This document shows, one piece after another, positions 9,619 to 20,170 of a stretch of DNA of 29,947 nt (positions are counted from its first letter, which is position 1; every line of letters begins with the position of its first letter). The notes under the pieces were generated by a model, which had not been told where the DNA came from, made no database searches, and saw nothing but the letters and a program-made list of their open reading frames with translations. The DNA is from Nemertoderma westbladi (lineage: Eukaryota; Xenacoelomorpha; Nemertodermatida; Nemertodermatidae): NCBI GenBank assembly GCA_032718475.1, contig JAUCBJ010007754.1:1-29947 (forward strand), written 5' to 3'. Both the position numbers and the translations under genes were made by a program.

Positions 9619-10176
9619 ATGGCGGCGCCACCCGGACCTCCACGGACCCTCACAGCTCCGTCCGACCGCGCCTCGGCGGACCCCGGCGGCGCCACCCGGA
9701 CCTCCTCGGACTCCGACTGCTCTGTTCGCGCCTCGGCGGACCCCGGCGGCACCACCCGGACCTCCTCGGTCTCCAAATGCTCCGTTTGCTCCACTGCGGA
9801 TGCCAGCGGCGCCACCCGGACCTCCACGGACCCTCACAGCTCCGACCGCGCCTCGGCGGACCCCGGCAGCACCACCTGGACCTCCTCGGACTCCAACTGC
9901 TCCGTTTGCGCCTCGGCGGACAGCGGCGGCGCCACCCGGACCTCCTCGGTCTCCGACTGCTCCGTTCGCGCCACAGCGGACCCCGGCAGCGCCACCTGGA
10001 CCTCCTCGGACTCCGACTGCTCCGTTCGCGCCTCGGCGGACCCCGGTGGTGCAACCCGGACCTCCTCGGACTCCGACGGCTCCGTTCGCGCCTCGGCGGA
10101 CCCCGGTGGCGCCACCCGGACGTCTTCGGACTCCAAATGCTCTGTTCGCGCATCGGTGGACCCTGGCGATTACACA
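9619..10176 (+). repeat. 60-bp GC-rich tandem repeat encoding a 20-residue Pro/Arg/Thr unit
   Basis: About nine units with an exact 60-bp period (only the TCCG insertion near 9660 breaks it). The unit keeps PPGPPRTP and APFAPRRTPAA almost unchanged, while third positions vary (ggc/ggt, gac/aac). It is far more GC-rich than the rest of the LINE. All other frames on both strands are also open, which explains the overlapping Ser/Asp- and Gly/Val-rich frames. Confidence 0.9.
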
Positions 10177-12667
10177 AAGAAATCTCAAGTTTCTATACAC
10201 CAATGCCGATAATTTGATAAATAAGCTTGGCGAGTTAATGAGCTCTGTCACGGTTTGCGATCCGGATGTAATAGCCATTACAGAGGTCCTTCCTAAATAC
10301 TACTGCTACGACATAGATGAAACACACTACTGTATGCATGCAATCGGCTACAAGATACTTTGCTCTAATTTAGGGCTTTCATCATGCTCGAGAGGTATTA
10401 TAATTTACATTCGAAACACGTTAACTGGAGCTACAGAAATCGAACCATCAATTACGAATTCTGGAATACGCGATGGTCTAGAATCAATGTGGATTAGCAT
10501 TACACCCAATAAAATTGACTCCAAGCAAACAATAATATTTGGATGCATTTATCGGAGCCCCAGCGTGGACAACTATTGCAACGTAGCGAACCTATTGAAT
10601 TGCATATGTTCTTCTAATAAAAACTCTCAGCTAATAGTCACAGGGGATTTCAATATGCCACATACTGACTGGGATCTGCTATCCACTAACGACCACGGTG
10701 AATCCATAATACTATCCTCCATCCAGGACAATTACTTGTTTCAGATAATTGATAAACCTACACGATATCGTCACGGACAAACACCACATATATTAGACCT
10801 CATATTGGTAAATGAAGAAAATTCTGTAGACCCGCCACTCTATCATCCCACCCTTGGAGCAAGTGATCATGTCCAAATTGAATTTAATGTGAACTTTAAT
10901 GTCAAGGCTACATCTATATCAACCCGCCCGAGACTACTATTTGAGAAGGCAGACTACCTTGCGATCAAAGAAGAGCTGATTGAGAACCAATTAGAGAATA
11001 CATTAATTTCAATGGAAGTTCAACAATCATGGGAAACTCTACATTCCCACCTAATCAATGCTTGTGAGTCACATATCCCACGTTCAAAGGTCGGTAAAAG
11101 AAGAACCAACAAACCAAAGTGGCTAACAAGAGAGATATCCAACATGATTAAAATAAAACGGAAATTGTGGGATGTTTATAAAACGACTCCGTCTGCTACA
11201 TCATACAATAATTACAAGTCCAAACGCAATGAGTGCAGTACAAAGATTCGCAATGCACAATATAGCTTCGAGAAAATGACCGCTACAAATGCTGCGACCA
11301 ATCCGAAACAGTTCTGGAAATACGTTCATTCGAAACGATCAGTAAAATCATCTGTACATAATCTCATCGATAGGGATGGTAATCTAGTCAGTGATAGCAA
11401 AGAGAAAGCGACAGTTTTGAACAACCATTATCACTCCATATCTACTACTGAGGTCCTCCCCGTTCCGATAGTACAACACAATCCAACATACATCGAGAGT
11501 ATTCAAACAATAGATTTCACTCCATCTATTGTGTCCGAAGAGATAGGTAAAATCAACCCATCCAGCGCACCTGGTCCTGACGGAGTATATCCCATAATGT
11601 TAGTTGAGCTATCCTCAGTTCTTGCAGAACCGTTGTCTATCCTGTTCCAAAAATCCATGGACACTTCAACAGTACCTTCGGAGTGGAAACTTGCAAATAT
11701 AACCCCCATCTTCAAACGAGGAATAAAGACGAATCCAGAGAATTACAGGCGAGTCAGTTTGACGTCTGTAGTTTCGAAACTGATGGAACGTATTGTGGTT
11801 GCCGGAATGTGGACTCATCTAATAGAAAATCATTTAACAGCAGATGAACAATACGGATTTCAAAAGGGGCGATCCTGCACTCTCCAATTACTAGATGTCA
11901 TCTACAACTGGTCGCAGGCTATGGACAACAAACAATGTGTAGACGTTGCTTACCTAGACTTCTCGAAGGCGTTTGATGCAGTTCCACATAAACGGCTCAT
12001 ACATAAGCTAAGTGCTCTCGGATTTGCGGGGAACCTGCTCCGGTGGATTGAAAATTTTTTAACTGATCGCCAGCAACGGGTAGTCGTTGAAGGAGAGTGC
12101 TCCGATTGGTTGGCAGTGCTCAGTGGAGTTCCTCAAGGAAGTATCGCGGCTGTCCTATGGTTCCTTTGTTTTGTAAATGACTTACCATCGCTTGTCCATT
12201 TTTTAATATTCTTATTTGCGGATGACACAAAAGACAGTGTAATCTTTAACCCTCGCCCTACCCCAGCTATTGGACCACTACAGACGGACCTGGACATACT
12301 TTTCGATTGGAGCTGTACTTGGCAGTTGACCTTCAATTATTCGAAATGCAAAGTGATGCATTTGGGTTATGACAACCCAAACCTCCCATACAACCTCGGC
12401 AACCATACAATAGAAGTATCAAATAAAGAAAAAGACCTGGGAGTCATATTTCAAAGGGATCTTTCGTTCAGCCACCATATATCAACGATAGTGAAAAAAG
12501 CCAACCGAACTCTTGGTTTGATATATCGAACATTTAAACATCTAGATGGAGGAATTTTTATTAATCTTTATAAAGCGCTCGTACGACCAACCCTAGAATA
12601 CGCATCAACAGTTTGGTCTCCCCACAGGATCGGCGAGATACGGCTAGAAACATTTTTCAATGAGTGA
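9619..12667 (+). pseudogene. LINE ORF2: proline-rich repeat, APE endonuclease, reverse transcriptase
   Basis: The best start is ATG 9619 (gccATGG context, 18 bases after the ORF1 stop). An extra TCCG at about 9658-9665, absent from the otherwise matching unit at 9821-9845, throws that start out of frame. The downstream frame has its first ATG at 9800 and is then open for 955 codons. Order: nine or so PPGPPRTPTAPFAPRRTPAA repeats (to about 10176); an endonuclease with the N in YTNADNL, E in ITEV, the IYRSP and TGDFN motifs, and ASDH; a linker; then RT with YLDFSKAFD and FADD as catalytic aspartate motifs. Near SGVPQGS the sequence continues IAAVLWFL where CR1 RTs usually have a VLGPLLFL-like stretch, so catalytic fitness is doubtful. 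It ends at FFNE, short of the usual C-terminus. Confidence 0.85.
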
Positions 12668-14229
12668 TAATTGTAACTCTACATTTAGCCGTATACATGT
12701 ACATGGTACATTTAATGAATTCAATAACTTAATTGATTGGTTTATATTTAATTTCTAGTCTATAAATTTATTTATTTATTTAACCTTTTCATGCCCAAAT
12801 ATACGCATGAAAACCTATGGTACAGTAGGAATACTACATTTTAATTACAATATTTTAATTAAATCATTTTTAATTGTATCAATAATATAGGAATACATAA
12901 TTTATTAATTAATTTTTATTGACCATTTGGAAATAGGCTAATCGCTTCACATTCGGATCTGCACGTAAGAAATCTTTAATTAAATTTGGTATCAATTTAG
13001 ACTATTTGTTTATTGACATGTTTTTAAGCCTGTAGAACAGTACTTATTTACCAATTTATTGTCAATATTTTTAAATACTTTTTTAAAATTATGGTACGTA
13101 CGTTGTTTGCGCCACACTAACCTACCCCGTCAGTTTTTAGTAATTCATACATATTTTATTTAAATTTTAATTCAGTCGGTTTTTAATAATCCATACATAT
13201 CTTATTCAAATTTCAATAGTTCTACCGATTCTACACTACTTTGTTTTAACCTATATTAGTTTGTTGTTTGTGCATCGCCGGTTTTTAACAGTCCTACGCT
13301 GGATTGAGTACATGTATTTCGTTGGTGTCGTATCAGGTTTTTTTTATACTCTTCTTCAACTTCTTACTATATTTTATTAGGCCTATCCTATTACCGGTAT
13401 TACATACAACATATTAATTTACTTTCAGTTCTGGTTCCATATAAAGATTGCCTTAAATTATGTCGGTGATGGGTATCTATAAGTTTATCATCCTCTTACC
13501 CTAAACTATTAAACATTAAACAAGGACTAATAGGGGTCCCAAGTGAAAGTAAAATATTTAAAATAAACTCCAAAAATATAAAATAAAAATAAAATGGGAA
13601 TCTTTAATATAACAACTCCCCAGTGTCACATCTTGTCTAGTTATTGTAAGCTTAGCTGGTCTGCTGTGAGGCTGATTATTGGGTTCGTCATCCTACATCC
13701 GGCAACCTCGACTTTTGTGTATCAGATTAGGAATACCAGTACCGGTAGTGACATTGTACTATCAAACAATTCAGCTATTAAAATAAATTTCAAGTACCGG
13801 TATTTCAACCATTTTTGTGTTTACCGGCAACCGGAAGCTGTTCAGCTCAGCCATTTAGGCCTATTTCAAATTTAAAACGTAAACTCTGAAGCTGAACTGC
13901 AGAACTGTGTGACAGGTGACAGGCTGACAGGGAAAAGTCGCTAACCGTCAGCGGCAGGCTTCGTTCGGTTTTTTGTTCCTTGACCATTCAGCCATTGACC
14001 AGATGACAGCTTGAACGCGGCGATAGCTGGATAGTACCGATATCTTCCTGCCTTCTGTCTGTTATCATTGCACCTACCTGCATATATCAGTACCGGTACC
14101 GGTACATTGATACATTCAGGTTCTAGTAAATTAGTCCTGTCCTGATATCCTTGAGGTTCAACTGAAAACTCAAGTAATTCAGTAATTAGGCTAAACTGTT
14201 AAAATATCCTAACCACTGAACCGTGCCGA
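12668..14229. other. AT-rich spacer and GABPA 5' flank
   Basis: No gene is supported. A 93-codon frame at 13594-13875 lacks any motif. Several ACCGGTA/TACCGG blocks occur (for example 13391-13399, 13739-13747, 14092-14104), most densely within 500 bp upstream of the GABPA start. An in-frame TAA near 14197 precedes the GABPA ATG. No TATA box is obvious near the gene. Confidence 0.5.
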
Positions 14230-15705
14230 ATGGATCAAGGAACATTCGATATGGTGGAGGACCACAAAGCTAAGCGATTGACGGTGGCCCGGGTAGGCAA
14301 TCAAGAGTTCGTATTAGTTCCGATCCGAAGTGTTCCTTCCTCTGATGAATTGCGTACCGGTACAACAATACAATCGATTGATACGGCAGCGGCTTCGACA
14401 CCACATGATGAACTAGACCTCCAAGAAGATCGAATTATAAGTGATAATATTAAGGAAAGCCTTGGTTCAGGAGATAAAGATGAAAGCTCTAAGATAGACT
14501 CGGTTGAAAGAGAAGGTGATTCCATAGGCCTTCCGGTAATAAACCAATTTATGAATATTGACTGTAAGTTGACCCAATTACAGCGACTCTTAGAAAAGAA
14601 ACTGTCCTACTCGCTGGCCGGCTATAAATTTATTCTTCAAAACTCGGAAGTTTTGAATTCCAACTTTTCTTTGATTCAACAGGGTGTTGTTACGGTAGCT
14701 GAGGGGGTGGTCCAGTTCAGCGTGCAGATAGGTCGGGATTCTCAGGACGACGGATTCGTAAACATCGTCGATATAATTAAACCGATCGGCGAGATCGAGA
14801 TCCCCTTGAGCGGGGCCTCGGGGCTGAGTCCGCCGGGGGTCCGGTCCCCACGGGAACCCAATCAGTCGTCAGGGGAATCACCGGAACCCAATCGGTCGTC
14901 CGGGGAACCACCGAAACCCAATCGGTTGCGACGACGACGGGTCTTCCGGCTCCCGGCCAACCCCTGGAGTTGGTCCGCCAACCACATCCGCGGTTGGCTC
15001 ACTTGGGCTATCCTCGAGTTTAAACTCCGGGGTTTCACGCCGCAGTTCCTCCAGCAATCCGGCGCCTCGTTGTGCAACCTCAACGCCGAACAATTCGCGG
15101 AATTCTTTCCTCCGCGACTCGCGAATAAATCTAAAATCCTTTACGAACACCTCGAGGTTCTCAAACAGTCGGTGGAGGCGGGAGTCAGCGACGAGGGGAT
15201 TCTCGAGTTGCGAATCGGCCCCCCGGCGAAAAGACGGCCCAAGAGGCGTCGGGTCTCGCCACCTCCGACTCCGAGCCTCTCCGACCTCCGCAGTCGCATT
15301 CCTCCACCCCCGCCGACGGGCGTCGCCCCCGTCCAACTCTGGCAGTTCCTCCTCGAGATCCTAACGGATTGCAACTCGCTCGATATAATCCGTTGGAGCG
15401 ACGATTCCGGGGAGTTCCAACTCCTTCAACCCGAGGTTGTCGCCCAGCTCTGGGGACTCCGAAAGAATCGCACTAATATGAACTACGATAAACTATCCCG
15501 CGCCCTCCGCTATTACTACGACGGCGACATGATAGCCAAAGTCCACGGCCGCAGTTTCGTCTATAAATTTATTTGCGATTTAAAGTATCTCATCGGTTTC
15601 TCCGCCTCGGAATTAAATCAACTCGTTCTAGAAGCCAACGAAGTGGCCTTAGGCCAACGTCCCGTTGTTGTTCCATCGCCTTCTTCTCTAAAGGATTCCC
15701 GATAA
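14230..15705 (+). CDS. GABPA: GA-binding protein alpha-like ETS transcription factor, intronless
   Basis: Full-length 491-residue protein; ATG 14230 is preceded by an in-frame stop. Domain order is that of GABPA. The ubiquitin-like OST domain is at about 105-188 ([29 protein letters not shown]). The Pointed domain is at about 245-318 ([42 protein letters not shown]). The ETS domain is at about 368-449 ([28 protein letters not shown]). The helices after it ([17 protein letters not shown]) match the GABP-beta ankyrin-binding segment of GABPA. GABPA binds GGAA sites in the nucleus and, with its beta subunit, drives nuclear-encoded mitochondrial and housekeeping genes (established for the family). 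The ETS recognition helix is intact. A linker at about residues 209-230 holds 10-residue EPN(Q/R)SSGE(S/P)P repeats, and 331-362 is Arg/Pro-rich. The single exon contrasts with the multi-exon vertebrate gene: a retrocopy or wholesale intron loss. Confidence 0.95.
   Translation: MDQGTFDMVEDHKAKRLTVARVGNQEFVLVPIRSVPSSDELRTGTTIQSIDTAAASTPHDELDLQEDRIISDNIKESLGSGDKDESSKIDSVEREGDSIGLPVINQFMNIDCKLTQLQRLLEKKLSYSLAGYKFILQNSEVLNSNFSLIQQGVVTVAEGVVQFSVQIGRDSQDDGFVNIVDIIKPIGEIEIPLSGASGLSPPGVRSPREPNQSSGESPEPNRSSGEPPKPNRLRRRRVFRLPANPWSWSANHIRGWLTWAILEFKLRGFTPQFLQQSGASLCNLNAEQFAEFFPPRLANKSKILYEHLEVLKQSVEAGVSDEGILELRIGPPAKRRPKRRRVSPPPTPSLSDLRSRIPPPPPTGVAPVQLWQFLLEILTDCNSLDIIRWSDDSGEFQLLQPEVVAQLWGLRKNRTNMNYDKLSRALRYYYDGDMIAKVHGRSFVYKFICDLKYLIGFSASELNQLVLEANEVALGQRPVVVPSPSSLKDSR
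14846..14925 (+). repeat. 30-bp tandem repeat in the GABPA linker
   Basis: About 2.6 units of 'gaacccaatc(a/g)gtcgtc(a/c)gggga', giving a 10-residue repeat between the OST and Pointed domains. The period is a multiple of three, so the frame is kept. Confidence 0.8.
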
Positions 15706-15764
15706 AATTCCCGTTTAGTTTTATACACCCCGTTATTTTGTCTGCGGATTAATTATTTTATTGT

Positions 15765-15770
15765 AATAAA
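15765..15770 (+). terminator. Candidate polyadenylation signal of the GABPA-like gene
   Basis: AATAAA lies 60 bases after the stop codon, followed by T-rich sequence at 15782-15790. No genomic poly(A) tract follows, so this does not itself mark a retrocopy end. Confidence 0.5.
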
Positions 15771-15906
15771 TCGATTAAATGATTTTTTCTGTAGCAGTTA
15801 ATAATACTAATAATAATAACAGATTTTATAAAAAATTATCAACATCATTTAACATCGTATTGGAAACGATTTCTTATATTCCACATCTCTAGTTACGTTA
15901 GTTTGG

Positions 15907-15995
15907 GTTCCACCATGGTGGTGTTGGTGTAGCAGTTGCATTGAATACACATCTCTCGGAGGTGTCGTGGGTTCAATCCCCGCATTTTCGTCGTT
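15907..15995 (+). mobile_element. tRNA-derived SINE (family 1)
   Basis: A box A-like block (TGGTGTAGCAGTTG, about 15925-15938) and a box B (GGGTTCAATCCC, 15969-15980) are spaced as in a tRNA. The 'gttgcattgaatacacatctct' region between them matches the element split around the minisatellite at 22525-22633 and 25937-25958. It does not close a good acceptor stem, so it is a SINE head rather than a tRNA gene. Confidence 0.65.
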
Positions 15996-17409
15996 ACGGC
16001 ACGTATATTTAACCCTATTAAAAGGCGAGTCAATCTAGTCAAAAAAGGGGGTCAACCCATAACAAATTCTCAATTCATCCAAACCAACTTTTTTTTATTC
16101 TTTATTACCTTGCTAATACCCCCAAAAAGTTTATAATAATATATTATCCGGATCACTTTCAATTTCCCTTTCAAGTTTCTTTCCTTAGCAACATGGATTT
16201 TACATAGCAACAAGGGGTTGTTTTGGTTGGACTTTCGCCAAATTTAGTACAGACAAACTTTACTCTAATGACTATCGAGTGACTGAAGTATGCACTTCTA
16301 TATAGTTACCAGAATTTAGTTTCCAGAGCAACGGAATTTTGTATAATCATTTAACAATTTTTAATACCAATTTTGCTGGTACAATATAGGGAGCTTATTT
16401 ACACAACTTCTCTACTAAACGGGTGGATGTAACCTCGTCCATCGGATTTATCGACCTCAAAAACCCTTATCCCCAAAAAATCTATTTGTTATATGATAAA
16501 CTATTGTGGTTTCTAAACTAAAACAAATAAATAAATTGCACCTAAAATCATAGAGAAATCATAATTTAATTATGTGAAAAATCTTCACTAACATTAATGG
16601 AAATTATGAAATTTCCTTGCAGTGGAATTGTATAATTTTTTTACAACCGTTACCTTAATATAGCGTGAAGTTATGGATATATTTAAAAATTGGATGCGAC
16701 TTCTAGTTTCCGAGATATAGCAATTAATGTGTAACACGCCAGTGTAAATATTACTAAATTCCCATTGAATCACAGCTTAATTGTGAATTGAATTAAATAA
16801 TTCTGGAACATTACTAATAATTGCTACTTACTCTTCCCTACTGTTGCTTTTGTTTGGCTTGTGTTATGCTAATTTACGCAGAATTTCCATGAATAAACAT
16901 ATGATCCACAAAATATAATTTTATAGACTTTTTGGGCATTAACAAGGTAATATAGATTCCAAAATATGTGGTACGGATTGATTTCGAAATACTTATGGGT
17001 TTTTTGCTAGACTGACTCGACTATAAATATGACCCCCCACCCCTACTAATAGTGAAAACGGTTTTTAAAAATATTTTCGAGTTATATATCCCATTTTTTA
17101 ACCCTACTTTTCGGTAATACGAGTTCTTGGGGGACCTGAATCCGATGGAATCAATAAAAACAGCACTGGACATCTCAAACTTCTACTTTTTGGTGGTGGC
17201 TACGAAATTTGGTGCTAGCACCAAAACTTGCAATATTACGCCGAAAAATACGAGTAGCAATGATCTGGCAAATTAGAATCAGCGGCCCAGAAAACCTAAA
17301 AATGCGAATTTATAGCATCGTATAAGTGAATTTACATTTTCAACTTAGGCCTACTTTATAATCTACCAATGCTTTACGTAATGGTCAGGTCTTTCTAAAA
17401 AAAACTATT
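15996..17409. other. AT-rich spacer without a supported gene
   Basis: No ORF of note. An 18-bp perfect palindrome (TTTGGTGCTAGCACCAAA) is at 17208-17225. At 16444-16476, 'tcgacctcaaaaacccttatcccc' resembles blocks at 6347-6376 and 6746-6770, probably remnants of one dispersed repeat. Confidence 0.5.
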
Positions 17410-17880
17410 TTCTACGCCGACGACCTGGCCTTCTGACCTTCAAACCCTAAAGATATCGAGCACGGACTAGACAAACCTGGTGTAAACAGAACTCCCTAGA
17501 TGTAAACCTTATCAAAACAAAAATAATAAATTCCGAAACAGGGGTCCGCCTAGCCCTTTACGATAAATTCCCTTATGACGGAAAACCAATAAAGATCTGT
17601 GACCACTATGAGTATTTAGGCGTTAAACTCCAGCCAACTTAAATGACTAGTTTGACATTCACCAAACACGTTAAATGTAAAGTGGAAAAATCCTACGCCG
17701 CCATCGGCTGTTTGAAAAATTTACATCTGGTATCTGACCACCTTCATGACACGACTTCTCGGCTTACCTATATCCTCTTCATCCACCCTTGCACTTAAAC
17801 TAACAAACCTCCATCAACGACATCCTACACAACACCCGACATCCTATTTATTTCATGAGTTCTAGAACTCTACAAACTAC
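17410..17880 (+). pseudogene. Decayed LINE reverse transcriptase fragment
   Basis: At 17410 the sequence reads FYADDLAF (the YADD catalytic box) and then a stop. In another frame from 17475 come TWCKQNSLDVNLIKTK, then HYEYLGVKL, both in the places expected after YADD in non-LTR RTs. One in-frame TAA near 17640 is followed by FTKHVKCKVEKSYAAIGCL in the same frame. At least one frameshift and two stops make it dead. It is distinct from the CR1-like element at 8400-12670 (FADDTK). The 36-bp minisatellite starts about 120 bp after it. Confidence 0.75.
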
Positions 17881-17999
17881 ATCGATCTGATCGCATTGAA
17901 AATTTCAACCAACCACCAACCATTTCAACCAACATTAGGACCGGCATTCAAGTCAAATAATTGGAGGAACAGTAACCAGGAAAGCCGACATATAATGGT

Positions 18000-20070
18000 G
18001 TTGCCAATCTTGCACCAGTGCCGTATCAGTTGGGTGTTGGCAACCTTGTACCAGTGGCGTATCAGTTGGGTGTTGGCAAAGTTGCACCCGTGCCGTATCA
18101 GTTGGGTGTTGGCAACCTTGTACCAGTGGCGTATCAGTTGGGTGTTGGCAACCTTGCACCCGTGCCGTATCAGTTGGGTTTTGGCAACCTTGTACCAGAG
18201 GCGTATCAGTTGGGTGTTGGTAACCTTGCACCAGTGCCGTATCAGTTGGGTGTTGGCAACCTTGCACCAGTGCCGTATCAGTTGGGTGTTGGCAACCTTG
18301 TACCAGTGGCGTATCAGTTGGGTGTTGGCAACGTTGCACCCGTGCCGTATCAGTCGGGTGTTGGCAACCTTGTACCAGTGGCGTATCAGTTGGGTGTTGG
18401 CAACCTTGCACCCGTGCCGTATCAGTTGGGTGTTGGCAACCTTGCATCTGTGCCGTATCAGTTGGGTATTGGCAACCTTGCACCCGTGCCGTATCTGTTG
18501 GGTGTTGGCAACCTTGCACCCGTGACGTATCAGTTGGGTGTTGGCAACCTTGCACCCGTGCCGTATCAGTTGGGTGTTGGCAATCTTGCACCAGTGCCGT
18601 ATCAGTTGGGTGTTGGCAACCTTGTACCAGTGGCGTATCAGTTGGGTGTTGGCAACCTTGCACCCGTGCCGTATCAGTTGGGTGTTGGCAACCTTGTACC
18701 AGTGGCGTATCAGTTGGGTGTTGGCAACATTGCACCCGTGCCGTATCAGTTGGGTGTTGACAACCTTGCATCTGTGCCGTATCAGTTGGGTGTTGGCAAC
18801 CTTGCACCCGTGCCGTATCTGTTGGGTGTTGGCAACCTTGTACCAGTGACGTATCAATTGGGTGTTGGCAACCTTGCACCCGTGCCGTATCAGTTGGGTG
18901 TTGGCAACCTTGCATCTGTGCCGTATCAGTTGGGTGTTGGCAACCTTGCACCCGTTCCAGATCAGTTGGGTGTTGGCAACCTTGCACCCGTGCCGTATCA
19001 TTTGGGTGTTGGCAACCTTGCATCTGTACCGTATCAGTTGGGTGTTGGCAACCTTGCACCCGTGCCGTATCTGTTGGGTGTGGGCAACCTTGCACCCGTG
19101 CCGTATCTGTTGGGTGTTGGCAACCTTGCACCCGTGCCGTATCATTTGGGTGTTGGCAACCTTGCACCCGTGCCGTATCAGTTGGGTGTTGGCAACCTTG
19201 CACCCGTGCCGTATCAGTTGGGTGTTGGCTACCTTGCACCCGTGTCGTATCAGTTGGGTGTTGGCAACCTTGCACCCGTGCCGTATCAGTTGGCAACCTT
19301 GCACCCGTGCCGTATCAGTTGGGTGTTGGCAACCTTGCACCAGTGCTGTATCAGTTGGGTGTTGGCAACCTTACACCCGTGCCGTATCAGTTGGGTGTTG
19401 GCAACCTTGCACCCGTGCCGTATCAGTTGGGTGTTGGCAACCTTGCACCCGTTCCCTATCAGTTGGGTGTTGGCAACCTTGCACCCGTTCCGTATCAGTT
19501 GGGTGTTGGCAACCTTGCACCCGTCCGTATCAGTTGGGTGTTGGCAACCTTGCACCCGTGCCGTATCAGTTGGGTGTTGGCAACCTTGCACCCGTTCCGT
19601 ATCAGTTGGGTGTTGGCAACCTTGCACCCGTTCCGTATCAGTTGGGTGTTGGCAACCTTGCACCCGTGCCGTATCAGTTGGGTGTTGGCAACCTTGTACC
19701 AGTGGCGTATCAGTTGGGTGTTGGTAACCTTGCACCAGTGCCGTATCAGTTGGGTGTTGGCAACCTTGCACCAGTGCCGTATCAGTTGGGTGTTGGCAAC
19801 CTTGTACCAGTGGCGTATCAGTTGGGTGTTGGCAACGTTGCACCCGTGCCGTATCAGTCGGGTGTTGGCAACCTTGTACCAGTGGCGTATCAGTTGGGTG
19901 TTGGCAACCTTGCACCCGTGCCGTATCAGTTGGGTGTTGGCAACCTTGCACCCGTCCGTATCAGTTGGGTGTTGGCAACCTTGCACCCGTGCCGTATCAG
20001 TTGGGTGTTGGCAACCTTGCACCCGTTCCGTATCAGTTGGGTGTTGGCAACCTTGCACCCGTCCGTATAC
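18000..20070 (+). repeat. 36-bp minisatellite, about 57 units
   Basis: The unit can be read as 'gtatcagttgggtgttggc' + 'aaccttgcacccgtgcc'. Two main unit variants differ in the second half: cttgCACCCGTGCC versus cttgTACCAGTGGC; others carry CATCTGTGCC or CACCCGTTCC. A 7-bp deletion shortens one unit near 19287, and single-base deletions occur near 19524 and 19953. The period of 36 leaves several frames open on both strands for hundreds of codons. The indels shift frame without consequence, so the array is not read here as coding. It ends about 100 bp downstream of the stop codon of the minus-strand gene. Confidence 0.95.
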
Positions 20071-20170
20071 TTTCCAATTTGAAACAGCGGGATAACGATT
20101 ATTAGAAAAACGGTTGAAATTCGCGTAAAATATAGATTATAATGTTGAATAAAATATTATCATACTGCAA

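Larger units (their letters stand above)
8400..12670 (+). mobile_element. CR1-like non-LTR retrotransposon (LINE), 3' truncated
   Basis: ORF1 with a zinc-knuckle/coiled-coil layout is followed at once by ORF2 with an APE endonuclease and a reverse transcriptase. Motifs (GDFNMPHTDW; SAPGPDGVYP; YLDFSKAFDAVPH; SGVPQGS; FADDTK) are those of the CR1/L2/Rex group. The 5' end is placed only roughly. The 3' end stops soon after the RT thumb (LEYASTVWSP), without the basic tail and 3' UTR repeats expected of a complete CR1. No target-site duplication was found by eye. Confidence 0.85.

Noticed and set aside
9432-10278. Gly/Val/Arg-rich minus-strand ORFs and Ser/Asp-rich plus-strand ORFs
   Set aside because: They mirror the GC-rich 60-bp repeat; only the Pro-rich frame continues into the endonuclease and RT.
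13594-13875. 93-codon ORF upstream of GABPA
   Set aside because: No motif, AT-rich codons, no splice or start context of note.
14862-15374. Minus-strand ORFs opposite GABPA
   Set aside because: Shadows of the GC-rich coding strand.
15907-15995. Functional tRNA gene
   Set aside because: Box A and B are present, but no convincing acceptor stem or Pol III terminator could be paired; a related copy elsewhere supports a SINE.
17896-20095. Very long ORFs on both strands (YQLGVGNLAPVP-type and QLIRHGCKVANT-type repeats)
   Set aside because: The 36-bp period leaves several frames open at once. A 7-bp and two single-base deletions shift frame freely, so no frame is protected. It is a minisatellite.
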